Assembly: GCA_031213475.1 (NCBI GenBank)
Contig: JARUPZ010000005.1
Span: 10,115,260 to 10,179,259, forward strand
Reading direction: 5' to 3'
DNA length: 64,000 nucleotides
From: Nereocystis luetkeana
Taxonomy: Eukaryota; Sar; Phaeophyceae; Laminariales; Laminariaceae
The position numbers and the translations under genes were made by a program. Below the pieces are notes generated by a model that saw only the letters and a list, made by a program, of their open reading frames with translations, had not been told where the DNA came from and ran no database searches. Below, piece after piece: positions 33,621-45,180 of this stretch; the stretch's first letter is position 1; each line of letters opens with the position of its first letter.

Positions 33621-34038
33621 TGTTTGTGGTATGCGGTACCTGGTAGCTTGATACAGGTCTGCAGATATTGGGGGTTTCATATATTGTGGGGTTTCGTAAT
33701 ATGTATCGGGGCATTATTTAGTATGCCTCGTGGATGGAGGGATGGGGCTGCTCCTCCGGGAGCAGTCGATGGTGTTAATGATACGGCCCAGGCTTTGATG
33801 ATAACGATACTGCCTGTCTATATGTGAGTGGTGCAGCCGGTGACAATCTTGGTGCGGCTTACCTCCTGTGTGTGGTTTATGTGGTGGGGTCTCTGACAGA
33901 GCGGTATTGACCCAACCTGGTGTGTGTTGTGTTTGGTTTATTGTACGTACTAGTATTTTATTTGCTCTTCCTCAACGATCATGGTGTAGACCACGCGTGT
34001 ATCACGTGCACGCGTTCGACAGCTCCTGAGAACAAAAA
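33621..34038. repeat. Right LTR
   Basis: Direct repeat of the left LTR, preceded by ATAGGGGGGC and followed by the TCCAG target duplication. Confidence 0.85.
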
Positions 34039-34043
34039 TCCAG

Positions 34044-34539
34044 AACCAATTCTCAAGCCGAGTTGAATGAACTCTCCCGCAGGAAAACATGCCAATAATT
34101 TATTGCCTTAAAAAATGTTCCTCGGGTACAAGATCTGAGCCAGTTGTAATTTGTTGCCATAATTTTTCAGCCGAACTCACAGATGACGTACGAGTATTTC
34201 ATAATTTTGTAAATCGACTTATCATCTTATCATACAATCAGTAAATTCAGTAAAAAATGGGATATAGACGAGACGTAATACGCAGCTTGCAAAATTGAGC
34301 ATCAACTAAATTATCAGTCGAACTCACACAGCTTACGTATTTCATAATTTTACAAAAAAAAAAAGAGCAAAAAAAATAGTTATTTCCAGCTCTTGTCCAG
34401 CTGGATAATTTATCTGCCCCAATAACTGGAGGTTCATTTCTGGATTGCCCGCCTTGAAAACAAAGAGATCTACTTTGGGGCTATTTACGATTGGCCTCCG
34501 TGATCGTAGACTATTAATAGCACTACTAATAATAGCATA
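34044..34539. other. AT-rich intergenic stretch with a short direct repeat
   Basis: CCGAACTCACAGATGACGTACG ... TATTTCATAATTTT at about 34170-34210 recurs loosely at 34316-34355. No gene is seen. Confidence 0.5.
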
Positions 34540-34665
34540 AAGTATATCTGTGTTGTAGGTTTGTGACCGCAGAGCTTCTATCTGTCCAGGATTGATTGCA
34601 GAATCGACGCGGACACTTTGTGCGCTGTATGTCAACGGGCAGAAATGGAGAGCACACATACCACC
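34540..34665 (+). mobile_element. LINE 3' tail fragment, old
   Basis: GTTTGTGACCGCAGAGCTTC, ATTGCAGAATCGACGCGGACAC and GTCAACGGGCAGAAATGGAG follow the LINE tail order at reduced similarity. It lies outside intron 1 in the A-B intergenic region. Confidence 0.6.
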
Positions 34666-35409
34666 AGGTATTATTGCCAAAACCTCATGTCGTATATATC
34701 GCCAGTATCTCTCATCTAAAATAGGCCTAGGGCTGCATATGCGTTTACCCGTCCTGTATGGTAGCGCGTCAAGTGCACATCTCTGGTACCGCGGTTGTGG
34801 TGGTGTACGCATGCCTGCTGTAGAATGAGCACGTGCCGGCGACACCACGGGCAGTGGCCGGTGTTCAGTAGTTCGGCAGGATACTTGTACTTTTGCGACA
34901 ATCGGCGTATCGCGCTGTGTAGATATGTACGTACCGTAGTACGTCTGTCCGTGCCAGATACTCTTATCAAAATTCCATGCCAGCAACACAAGTGCCTGTC
35001 GTTCAGACCTCGAGGAGTTGGGCAAACTAACCCACGTTTCGTGTGTCAGCAAATCACGGCATTAGCAACAGCAGCGCGACAACGCAATACCTTGGTACCT
35101 CTACCTGAGGTCAACACCAAGCAGTTCGCCGGTTTTCTGTTCTCGAGAAAGAGTTTTGTTTCGTGAACTAATACGCTGGAATACTGGAACGCACTACCAG
35201 GTATAAAATATTTATGCAGCAGCTGACACAACTCAACAACTTCGTACATATATACCTGTTAAGGTCTAGCCTGCCCCGTATGTACATTTACGTAGAGGGC
35301 GTACGCGTGTGCGTACGGGTGTGCAAACAATGGTCTATGCCGATTTAAAACACGAATGCGACACGCGCCTCTCTCCGTCCGCTTCAGATGAGGGGTTTCG
35401 GAGACTCAC
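34666..35409. other. Intergenic, no recognised feature
   Basis: A long minus-strand frame (34342-35052) overlaps LINE-tail sequence and is not judged coding. Confidence 0.4.
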
Positions 35410-35591
35410 TGTACGCTGTGCCCTCGGCGTCGAAGTTGTTCTCCCTCATCGCGGCCAGCAGCTCGTGGTTCGCCTCCGCCGAAGACCCCGGGGTGAAGGT
35501 GGCGGGAACATGGACGCCGGCGCCATGGTACACGGATGTATCATTCCACCAATCCCCTGATGACACTGCTGTATTTCCTCTTTCAACGGTG
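35410..35591 (-). CDS. Candidate orphan exon, unidentified protein
   Basis: A 182-bp minus-strand segment sits between an acceptor (GCTCTCCCTCCAG|CACC) and a strong donor (GCGTACA|GTGAGT). It is open with strongly C/G-ending codons like the ZIP exons. The peptide includes GDWWNDTSVYHGAG, VPATFTPGSSAEANHELLAA and MRENNFDAEG. I do not recognise the family. The opposite strand is also open and GC-rich here, so a chance frame is possible. No partner exon is identified nearby. It may belong to an unannotated minus-strand gene or be a remnant of one. Confidence 0.35.
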
Positions 35592-37479
35592 CTGGAGGGA
35601 GAGCAAGTGAGTTGGTCACAAACAAGAGCAGTAGACAAGAAACCGCAACAACAACATTAGACCTACAGGGTAGTCAATAGGCCTATCAATCGGAAGCGGG
35701 CAGTATCGTGCCTTGTGCTTCGGCTTTACACGCGCAGCTATGCACATCACGCACGACGAGGTACTCGAGCGAGACCCCCTACACCCGTCCTAGACCTCCC
35801 TGCCCTCTACTCATAAAGCCCTTACTTCTGTAGAACCCATGCGTCGATAGAGTCCATGACCATCAAATAGTGGCCTCGAATAGTTGGTGACAGAACTCAC
35901 ATTTTTTTCTGTACGGTTGACGTTCAAAATGTTGCCAGTATGCCTTGCATTTTTACCCTCCGACAATGTATCGTGCATGTGTCATCCCAACTTGAATGGA
36001 ATATACCGCAGTAGTGCTAAACTAGTAGTCCTTTTGTATCACTCCGAGCCAACAGATATCCCGTGCTTCCTTCTTAAGAGCTCCTACTTGCGCCTTCCGC
36101 CCTTCGAAGACCCTCGTTTACCATATTACTCCTCAACGCTCCACCCTCGCATCATTGGCAGGGCTGCTCCGGTTTCTTCCCTCCTCCTCCTCCTAGCAGC
36201 CTGGGAGTCCCTCAGTGCCAGTTTGTACAGGCGCATTCGGCGTGATATCGCGACCTGGGTGGTCACAGAGGTTTATTTACTTGGAAAAACCGTTCTGTGC
36301 AGGCGCATTTACTCGCCAACGACGACCCGTGCTTCCTGCCACGCGGTCATGGGTGCTAAGTACACTGTTCCCTTATTGAATATACTTACGCTTGTAATGG
36401 CCGAAAACACCACTGGTGACTTGGTTTCTGTACGTACCCGTTTTTGGCTCAGATGGAACAGGTATACCTGGTTTTAGTTGTTGCCCCCAAAAAATAACAA
36501 TAATACCATTTCATGCAACACCCCCAACCCCAACGGCAGTTGTTGCATGCGCAGGATCACGAGTACTCTTGATTCAGTACAATTAAAACAAGGGCATATC
36601 GATGGCGCAGACGGGTCGAGCACGGAACGAAGGCTTTCACGCGCGGAGCTACCGCTAGGTGGAGAGGAGGAGCAGAGCGGCAGTGCGACGGGCGAAGGCT
36701 GCAACCACAGAACATGCCGTCGACATCAACATCAATGCGCGGCATAGGGGAGGGGGGGGGTGGGGCATGCTGCCCAAGACACTGAATTCTGGCTCTGACC
36801 ATCGTCGTCTCAGGATCAGGTCGGGTCAACATTATCGCGCGCCTGACGTAGCAGCAGCCTGTGGCTCGCTTTTGTTCCACCGGGAGCGACGGGTTAAAGT
36901 GACACAAGACACGTACGTATTACTGTGTATGCATGTGGAAGTGTGGTGATAGGTTATTCTACAGGGAGGGGTAACATATCGATCGATCTATTACCCAGTC
37001 CAAGGCAGGCCTCACAACAACATTAAACAAGACAAACACAACTCGTCGTCACGTGTTATTAGCCTGGTCAAAAGCAGTAGATATAATAGGGTAGCTCGGA
37101 CTTCCCCTCGGTCTACCCGTTGGTGCAGCACTTGGTTGTGTTACGGCTGCTATAACGTACTCGTGTTTTGTCAAAAATCGTTATTGATCGTTTCTGCTTG
37201 TTTCTACTCCCTTTCGTTTTATGCGCTTTTTCCTTGCGCTCATATTTCATGATGGCTCCCCTTGCCTTTTTGTCAAGTAAAATAACGTCAGTGTACAACA
37301 TTAATGGCACACATAGTGGACATGGCCTGCCCCTGTAGATAGTTTTAGAGCCCACAGATTTATCTGAACTGTTTCGGTCCACTTGCAGCCGTTGTACCGA
37401 CGAGTAGGCCCCCACTGACCACAACTAATCACTCGGCCCGCGGCGGGCCAAATAGTTCCATACGTCGCGCGTTTCGAAT
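35592..37479. other. Intergenic A-B, nothing recognised
   Basis: The ORF at 35884-36477 (197 codons, +) has no motif I can place and no codon bias like the ZIP exons. No repeat family from elsewhere in the window is seen. Confidence 0.4.
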
Positions 37480-37929
37480 TCAAAACTGTTGCTTTCTGTT
37501 TCAGATACGATATACTCTAGGCAGACAAACACATCGCCCAGCGCATTTATTATTCTATCAACTCATGGCCATCGGTAACGATGCAGCAGCCAATCAAAAT
37601 CTACGAGCGCCGAGCGCACACAACAAGGAGAACGAATGCACGCGTCGCGCATACAAACTTAAACAATCTCGACAAAGGTTGGACGGAACCTACTGTATTT
37701 CTACTTGGCAGTTGAGACAGTCAGTAAGCAAGAAGCCCCACGACACTTATTTCTATTATAGTCTCCGCCCGCTCGCAAGTCTGCACAAGAGAGCAGAACC
37801 TCAGCCGTGCACAACATATAGGCCTCCGCGCATACATCACACTTTTTTGCACGGGCGGCGAGTGCAGGCCACATCAACCAGGAGTGTTGATTACTGAGGG
37901 AAGAGGGGTGAGAGCCAACACGAACAAGG
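37480..37929 (+). promoter_or_regulatory. Upstream/5' UTR region of ZIP gene B
   Basis: This is similar in order to 640-1250 upstream of gene A, with shared CAGCGCATT, ACTCAT, GATGCAGCAGCCAATCAAA and AACAAGGAGAACGAATG islands. The CCAAT core is at 37590-37594, about 340 bp before the ATG. Confidence 0.6.
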
Positions 37930-38040
37930 ATGGGAACGTCATCCGAGAACATCGAGAACGCTCCGATCGCTTTCGTGCTAGTCGTCTTTGCCGGGCTGTC
38001 GACATGCATCGGCGCGGCTTTCGTCTTCAACACTCGTCTG
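37930..38040 (+). CDS. ZIP metal transporter gene B, exon 1
   Basis: This exon encodes 37 residues, MGTSSENIENAPIAFVLVVF through FVFNTRL, ending at CTG|GTGAGC in phase 0. It differs from exon 1 of gene A mostly by conservative changes (N to I, A to I, G to V, V to I). The segment from APIAF to FVFN is the predicted TM1, with the N-terminal acidic/Asn-rich segment in front. The ATG is chosen by agreement with genes A and C. It is inferred to splice to 50011, across a 12.0-kb intron, to give a 441-residue protein. Confidence 0.82.
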
Positions 38041-38552
38041 GTGAGCTGATATCGCCACAGCAGTTGATAGTCTCCTACTTTTAGCTTACGCTCGCGTGTT
38101 GTTCTGACACGAACGTTGAATATAGGCTCTTAAAGATCTACTACTAGATTGTATACACAACCCACGATTTAAAGTGGGGTTTCTCACTGAGCACGAGTAC
38201 TCATGGCTGTAAATTCTTGAACTGAAGAGTCTCAGCCTAGGATCCTTAACTCTCAAATTCTTCACACATGTCGCGAATATGCTGTAGCTCGCTCCCTCTT
38301 CCCCTTGCCTGCCGCCACCACAAAGTCATCCTCCTCTAGATACAATACAGCGCAAGGCCAAGCCCGCGAGCGTCCGTTGCCGCCATTGTCTCCGGGGGGG
38401 CATAGCAGAGCCCACGATGCACGCAAGAACTATGTGTCGCTCTATTTTGACACACCATACCTAGTATTTGATTCGGATTACTGCAGCACGTTTCCTCGTA
38501 TAGCTCGTTGGTTGCCCCCCCCCCCGTATTAGTCATTACCCTACATACAGTA

Positions 38553-38743
38553 GAGATCTCTCCATAGGTGTAGTGTCGGCATGCGCCATCTAACAACACG
38601 GGCGCTTCAGGGACAAATGACACTACTCCGGACACTGCCGCACTGATTGATCCCATCTGTCTGTGCCAACCGATTTCACAGGCACTTTAATAGCATATAG
38701 CCGGCACGATATGCAGCCGGCACTATAGCTATAGAGGGACCAC
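38553..38743. mobile_element. Foldback element C (about 190 bp)
   Basis: The interior shows GTCGGCATGCGCCA near the left and GCCGGCACTATAGCTATAGAGGGACCAC at the right end. The copy at 45181-45382 has the complementary left end GGTCCCTCTAGAGTGCCGGC, so the family has terminal inverted repeats. The target site is unclear. Confidence 0.6.
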
Positions 38744-39518
38744 GACTCTACGTACTTCAAGATAGATAAAAATACATGTATTCACGCGGTAATCCGTACC
38801 AGGTAGCTGCCGCTTTCCTGAGTCACACGAGCCATCGCCTGTTCCACACCAGACGAAGCGACCTAAGTGTATACCTTGTTTCGTCAAACTGAAGGGTGAC
38901 TGTTTTCGTGCGAGAGGGCGTTGCCGCCCGTTTGTCAGATTGTTCCACCACACGCACACAGGGCTTGCCCTTGCAGCACGTTAGGGCTGCACCGGCAGTA
39001 TCAACATGAACGGCACACTGCCGGTGCTGCATTCCACACAACAAGGTTTCTCAGTACAAAATGGCTCCCGAATTTACTTGAAGTATTTCTTCACCACTTC
39101 TTCCCTGCGAATCTCAAGCCCGCCTTTCGTATTTCCGTATACACACATGATAACAAACCCATGCGTCTATGGAAATATGTACATTGTCGAGGTCTTTCCC
39201 AATAAGCCACCCTTTTGGTTGCGTGCGCCCCCCTTGCTCAGTAGAAGCCCGGTGCGGAAACCTCGTACAGGGTTGAGTGCTATCTTGATCACAGTGCACG
39301 GTAGGTCAGGACACGTGCTACGATGGGAGGAGTGCACCTACTCTTGCCTTCGGTGGGTCCGAGCTTGAGGACCCCTAGACTATCAGCAAGTCACGCAGAA
39401 ACCGACCTAGAGAAATCATGGGAGTGCCATAGGTATACAACAAATGGCGCGCCAAACAAAGTTTGCTGCAGCGACGATGTTGGGGAAAAAAGCCCTTCTT
39501 AATAGTTAACCCTAATAG
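38744..39518. other. Intronic, nothing recognised
   Basis: A short stretch (39322-39370, GTGCACCTACTCTTGCCTTCGG) echoes 24015-24045 in intron 1 of gene A. Confidence 0.4.
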
Positions 39519-39721
39519 TTAACCCTTTTAGTACTGCGGTCCCGTATTGGGGGCGCGACCTACTTTTAATTTGAGTAGTATGTCACCAAAACGGGTTGTG
39601 GCAGGTTACTATTACGGGGGGGGGGCATAGTTAACAGGGCCTACGGTATACATAAAAACCTATATGTTTAACAAATTTTACTAACAATATTTGGTCCTGT
39701 TAACTATGGCCCCCCGTAATA
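39519..39721. mobile_element. Decayed MITE-A abutting an intact MITE-B
   Basis: MITE-A starts after TTAA (39519-39522) as CCCTTTTAGTACTGCGGTCC and loses its right end. MITE-B occupies 39612-39719 (TTACGGGGGG ... CCCCCCGTAA) between TA duplications. Confidence 0.8.
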
Positions 39722-40041
39722 ATGGGCTAAGGGGTCACGGGAGCCACCGTTTTTTTGCCCCGAAAATGACACCCCTAATGGTGTGCTCTTCTCAGATGGC
39801 ATACGAAACACTACGGGGCGTCTTGAACCGAACGGATGTTACTGCTCATCGTAGTGCCGCAGTTCGTTGTTGCAGCGTATGAATTCGTTGCCCACACAAA
39901 CGAGTATGGACGGTGGGCATACAACAACAGTATGGTGCACAGTACGAGTACGTAGCGTACGGCACAGTAGTGGCCTGTCAAATAGTGCTATTAATAGCTG
40001 CTCGTTATCATGGTGCCTGTGAAGCCGTTCGACACATACGG
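39722..40041. other. Intronic, nothing recognised
   Basis: Contains the palindrome CTATTAATAG at 39988-39997. No gene is seen. Confidence 0.4.
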
Positions 40042-40142
40042 GGTTGACCGGTGTGGCGGTATGCGGAGTATAGTGCCGGTTGCCGTTATAGTGCCGACTT
40101 TGTTAGCTGGCGCATACCGGCACTACGTATAGAGGGACCATT
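40042..40142. mobile_element. Foldback element C, shortened copy
   Basis: TAGTGCCGGTTGCC ... GGCGCATACCGGCACTACGTATAGAGGGACC. The right end matches the other copies and the interior is shorter. Confidence 0.5.
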
Positions 40143-40619
40143 ACTGCACCCCATGGACGCCTGGAATGAATCTAGTGTTTCATCGCAGATTCGTAAGCAA
40201 GTATTTCAGCCCACGCCCTCCCGCTCATTCCGCAACCCAGGTGGTCGGCATCATTATAGCCAGGCTACTTGCGAGTAATAAAACATACTACAGTAGTATA
40301 CCACTGGTGCCGGAAACAGGTATCTGCTGTGGTGTGATAGACCTCTATGCGCTACCTGGGCTTGAATTTTGATTGTGGCTGCTCGTCCACCGTCGGAACC
40401 AAAGACAGACTGAATGCTTGTTATCATATGTAGGTACTCGTATGGTACTGTAGGGGCGCGGCGGGGTGGGGGGGGGGGGGGGGGGGAGTGCCCGCTACGC
40501 GATCCCGGATCTGAATTTCGATACACAGGAAGTTAGTTGCAGAAGCTGGGCAAAGACAACTATTAGACTGGATGGAAACATAAAAAGGAAGGGTACATAC
40601 ATATTACCTGACATTTTAA
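40143..40619. other. Intronic; A-shared island and G-run
   Basis: 40143-40345 resembles 1668-1915 in intron 1 of gene A (CAACCCAGGTGGTCGGCATCA; CCACTGGTGCCGGAAACAG). A run of about 18 G lies at 40468-40486. GATCCCGGATCTGAATT (about 40501) may be a scrap of the SINE. Confidence 0.45.
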
Positions 40620-41560
40620 TGGCGCATCAGGGCATTTCCCATGGTTCATCATGGCATTGCCATAGCATGCCATGGAACTTAATGACCTTCATGGGCTCCC
40701 ACTAACTGCCATGGTGCTTCACGGCAATGCCATGGGGGTGCCACGGATATCCATGGCAATGCCATGGGACTCCACAACACATTATTTCACGGCTTGCCAT
40801 GATAAACACCAAAGCATTGCCATGAAACGGCCCATGGGAATTCCATGATGCCATAGAACGGCCCACGGTAACTCCATGGTAAAACCATGGCCCTGGCAAG
40901 CGCTGCCATGGTATTACCATGGCGTATGAATGCTGTCGCCATGAGGGTGGATGATGTCGCCACGGGTTACCATGTCATTGCGATGACAGAGCATGGCGTT
41001 GCCATGGAAGACCACGCGTCATGGCAAATGCCACGACAGTCCATTGCAATGCCATGGGTTGCCATGGCAATGACACGCCATGGCAATGTCATGATGACCC
41101 ATGGCAATGCCCTGGCGGTTCATGGCAATGCCATGGCGTGCCATGAAGGTCCATAGCAACGTCATGGCGAGCCGGACGCTATGGCAGACCAATCCCGTGT
41201 CATGGAAAGGTTCATGGGGGACGATGGCGGTTCATGAGCCTCCGTAGTCGGCATATTGTCTCACGGGATATATTCCCACGAGGCCACGTGATACCACGGT
41301 ACTCCATAACATGATAATACCCCGTCATGTTTGAGAAGTGTCGCAGATCGTTAAAATGAACAAGCACCCTTGCATCCAATCATGCCGGCACCATGGTGCA
41401 TGCCGTAGTGACGAATGCCATGCCATTGATATGCCATTGTCATGGCGTGTTGCCATCGCGTTTTGCGATGGCAATGCCATGGCTATGCCATAGGCCGTCA
41501 TGGTCACCACGCTGCCATGGCTGGCATGGCATGCCATGAAAAAATCAAAATAATTTTTAT
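40620..41560. repeat. CCATGG-centred palindrome block 1
   Basis: About 940 bp is densely packed with CATGGCAATGCCATGG-like words, roughly twenty CCATGG hexamers and many near misses, in both orientations and with irregular spacing. It is strongest at 40640-41170, thins out, and returns at 41390-41540. It resembles no element elsewhere in the window except in style (block 2). Confidence 0.9.
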
Positions 41561-43033
41561 CCCTGGGTACATAATTTAATACTCTTCTTTAAATTCCACA
41601 ATGAGACCACGGAGGATTTTACCCACCCCCCCCATCCTCGGGCTTTCCGGGTGACTCTGATCCACATACCGGTATGTCTTATCGGAACACAAATCGGGGG
41701 CGCTATTATGACAAGCTGCGTTTGCACGCCCGGCTGGCTTGTGCCTACCAGAGGTCGGGAGGGACGCAGAGAGCTTCAACTAAGCAGCTTGTGATTCCCT
41801 TCAGGGGGGCCTTCCGCGCTATCTGAGCAGAGGACTACACCTCCGATTTGGAGGTGCTGTTGCAGTAGTTGTGGAAATTGGCCGAAATTTGGGGGGCACA
41901 AAAAGAGACCGAAAACAACCTTGAACTGAACGTTTGCACTTCACTTGCAGACCACTACAGCTCCTCACAGGACGCCACAGCCCGCGAGATCGAGGGACGC
42001 TTTCGATGGGGGGTGCCAGGGCGTCGGGTGCGCCCGGCAGCAGTCGCAGGCAGCCAGGGGCGACTCACGAGGTGGTTCCGCGAACTCGAAGTTGCGAGCC
42101 AACAACACAAACAACAACTTCCAGAAATCGCCGAAACATTACGATTCACGACGGCCGGAGCCTAATACGATGAGTGCATCACCGATGAAAAAACGGCTTT
42201 CACCAAACGTTTACTGTTCGCCAGGCCACGGGTACTCAAAAAAGCAATCATGTACCAACACTCCATTTTTTCATCCTTGACAGTTTCGGGGGGGGGGGGG
42301 GTACCAGGCGACCATCCACTCCCCGAAACGTCCACACTAAATCCTGCTGTAAATATTTTTCGACACTAATTACTATTAATAGAGGAAACACACCGGAAGC
42401 TCTCGTGGGAGCAATAACCTGTTTGAAACCGTAAAAGCGCGGCGAGATTCTTCCCTGCACCATCGCCGACGGACACACTTCGGCACACAAGCACGCACAG
42501 CTCATCTATAAGCTCTGCTGAGGGTGCAGCAGCAGGTACAGCAGCACTGTTCAGCCTGCAGGCATGGCTGGATAGAGGGTTGTTCAGCTTGGGTGGTCAA
42601 TTCAAGGTCCATACCATTCAGACTATCCCACAGGCTTTACCGGGTATGGCCTGTTCTCTGTGAAGACCGACGAGAAAGCGCCTCGTTGGCGTAGCGCAAG
42701 GAAGTGTTGCTTGTTGCTCACATTCTGATGGCGCCTCTTTGTGAAGTATAGTCTTGGGCTACTGCAGTACATCCTCACAGTTATGTTCTGTACCTAGGTC
42801 AAGAGCAGGCAACACAACAACAAAGACAAGTTCAGCGTTGGTATATTGCTTGCATTGGCTAGCATTCATGACGGAACTGCGCGAGGATCGGCAACTCTGT
42901 AAATTCCGATTCTACCGAAAATGGTAGCTGATGTTCCACCAGTCGACTGCTCAAAGGCAACAACCTTGTCTGCGGACTGGTTCGTTCCCGCTTGCACTGG
43001 CTAGCATAATATGTCACGCAAGAAGAGTACCGC

Positions 43034-43039
<6 letters not shown>
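41561..43039. other. Intronic, no gene recognised
   Basis: Several small ORFs show no recognisable motif. A G-run lies at about 42288-42301 and CTATTAATAG at 42373-42382. Confidence 0.4.
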
Positions 43040-43069
<30 letters not shown>

Positions 43070-43076
43070 GCTGCTG
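43037..43076 (+). repeat. (CTG)n microsatellite
   Basis: About 11 CTG units, ending CCGCTGCTGG. It sits in an intron and is not in a reading frame I consider coding. Confidence 0.95.
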
Positions 43077-43289
43077 GTATGCCCCACGCTTGTTTGCACA
43101 CGGTATACATTCTTTCGCCAAGTCTGTATATCAATCCTCATATTCGACGTGCAATCGATTGAAGACATGATGAACGTTCGGCGAATAATAGCTGTATCGT
43201 GGCTTGGTAGGTGGTCCGCGTGCCTATCAAGATCAATTTCGTGGATTCAAGTATCACCGAGTGCATGCTCGTAGGGACTTTTTCTTGCA

Positions 43290-43511
43290 TAAAAAAATGA
43301 TTAGCGGAAAGCGCGAGAGCGTGAGTTAGCTACATTCGATGAAAGTCGACGAGCAGTGGGAATGCTGAACCCTTTGCGCGACAAAAAATAAAGGCACGTA
43401 CCGGGGGGGAGAAGGGACGACACTTGTGACCACGGCTTGTCCAGAAAATCGCCGGGGTAAAACCTCCTACGAGTTAGGCTGGAAAGTAAAAGTGGTGATT
43501 TAAAAAAAAAG
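43290..43511 (+). mobile_element. Diverged SINE copy
   Basis: TACATTCGATGAAAGTCGACGAG, AAAAAATAAAGGCACGTACCG and CTACGAGTTAGGCTGGAAAG, ending in a poly(A), follow the SINE body order. The tRNA head is absent. Confidence 0.6.
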
Positions 43512-44288
43512 GCAAGAAGCACAAAAGCTTGGGCAAGGAAAGAGGAATGCAACGTTCGAACCTTGTCGAAGCGTGTCCACAATAGGGCTTTTCTGAAAGA
43601 AAAGTCGGGCGAAAATATTTTCATCGGCACGCCCTGGAGGGGGGGTGGGTACTCCAAGGGGATATTCGTGTTCATTATATAGCACTAACCTACTAAACCG
43701 CTCAGTGAGCGCTGTGGCTATGGTAAGAAGAGCAAATCCCATATATATACTCATTATCATGCGTGGCCGTAGTCGTATGACCGGGGGGGGGGCGTACTCA
43801 TTTGTTGCCTGCCTTACTTAGTCATTTGACCATCGAACACGCATCCCTTTCGAGACGGAGCACCGTTCCTACTCCTAATAGAGACACCTCCAACAACTGG
43901 GCGCTCATTGCGTAGTTTCCATATATTACATAGAAACGTTTTGCTAATCTTATTTATCCCGTTCCTGTTTGGCCGCCTGTGGCCACCATCGATCGCCTAG
44001 GATAGCGAAAGAAAGTTTTCCCGCTGCTGGGGGGGGGGGGGTAGTGCTGGTCAGGCATTGTTTTTTCCGGGGAACTCGACGCGTTGTACGATAGAGGTAG
44101 CACATTTCCGCTATTATTGTTTTTCTGAATGGCGTGGCTCCCTAACCCAAAACCGTCGGAATGTCAATCTTGGTTTCGAAAAATAATAATGACGTTTTGG
44201 TATACTCGGGCCATGGGATTACTCATGGGGGTGCAATTTGACTTTTTTTGCTGAAGTCAATTTTCGGGTGAGGTGTGGAGATCCTTAA
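43512..44288. other. Intronic, nothing recognised
   Basis: G-runs near 43780 and 44030. No gene or repeat family is seen. Confidence 0.4.
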
Positions 44289-44377
44289 CCCCTTTAGAAC
44301 CGCAGTCCCATTTGGGGACAAAACTACTTGAAATTTGACTGGTTTGTCCCCAGAACGGGACTGCGGTTCTAAAAGGG
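44289..44377. mobile_element. piggyBac-like MITE (MITE-A), 89 bp
   Basis: CCCCTTTAGAACCGCAGTCC ... ACTGCGGTTCTAAAAGGG, with TTAA on both sides (44285-44288, 44378-44381). Confidence 0.92.
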
Positions 44378-44541
44378 TTAAGTGAGGAACCTCAGAAAGT
44401 TAGGGCGGGCCTCTATCGTAGAACGCCTCGCCAGGCGGGTGATACAAGTCTTCTCGGGACGTACGCGAAGAGCTCGCGGGTCATGTCCTTTCCGCGAGGG
44501 GCAGTAAGCTATCGGGCCCAAAAAATGGCGAAAAAGGACTA

Positions 44542-44655
44542 TTACGGGGGACCATAGTAAATAGGACCTATTAATATTATTTTGTCAGTAAAAATATGCG
44601 AATACATGGGTTTTTGGTTGTATCATAGGCCCTATTTAATAGGTTCCCTCGAAAT
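44542..44655. mobile_element. TA-target MITE (MITE-B), variant
   Basis: TTACGGGGGACCATAGTAAA ... GGCCCTATTTAATAGGTTCC, with TA to the left. The right end is degraded. It is of the GTAAATAGG subfamily like 24441-24546. Confidence 0.75.
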
Positions 44656-45180
44656 AAAAGGCTCTGGGTAGAGTTGCATCGATTATCCTGAAACTTCGAA
44701 ATAAAATACGGAAATGGTTACAAATCACTTACCCTATATACAAGTATGTTTGGTCGAAAGGACTACGTGCGCCTACCTGACAACACGTTCCTGAGTGATT
44801 ATCCGTCCCCTCAGAGACACTAATCGAGTGAATGCTGTCGCCCGAACGGCTACAAAACCTTCGGTTTGTTGACGACCGTTAACGCCTGATGCCATGTTTA
44901 TTTTATTTACCGCCATAAATATCATGGGTAGTTACTTGGTAATAAAGATTTGCATCCGATATTGGGAGCAAATATCCGCTTTCAGTGCTCGTGATCGCCC
45001 CGTACCGAAGCCCCACCGCTTACCGATACTTTCGACCCCGCCTCTTTTACGGTCCCTGCTGCATATCTCGGCGCCCCCTCAACATGATAGCGTTGCCTCC
45101 CCGAGCCGTATGGTCTCGTGCACGCGTGGGGTTGTTTGTTTTAGAGATATGTTCGAAGAACAGCAGTAGTGTTATAGTAA
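44656..45180. other. Intronic, nothing recognised
   Basis: No recognised feature. Confidence 0.4.

Larger units (their letters stand above)
31541..34038. mobile_element. Non-autonomous LTR element (fossil, 2.5 kb)
   Basis: Two direct repeats of about 410 bp (31541-31950 and 33621-34038) begin TGTTTGTGG and end GAGAACAAAAA. They are flanked by an identical 5-bp TCCAG duplication (31536-31540, 34039-34043). A G-rich tract just before the right repeat could be the polypurine tract. The 1.67-kb interior has no gag or pol that I can recognise. The family cannot be assigned. The repeats are about 97 percent alike, which suggests a moderately recent insertion. It looks whole as a two-LTR non-autonomous unit. 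Confidence 0.8.

Noticed and set aside
34342-35052. 236-codon minus-strand ORF
   Set aside because: Its middle is LINE 3'-tail sequence, which is non-coding in the element.
40620-41560. CRISPR or satellite array
   Set aside because: The CCATGG words have no constant repeat length or spacer length.
43037-43076. (CTG)n as poly-Leu or poly-Ala coding repeat
   Set aside because: The frame has no coding support and the tract sits inside a long intron.
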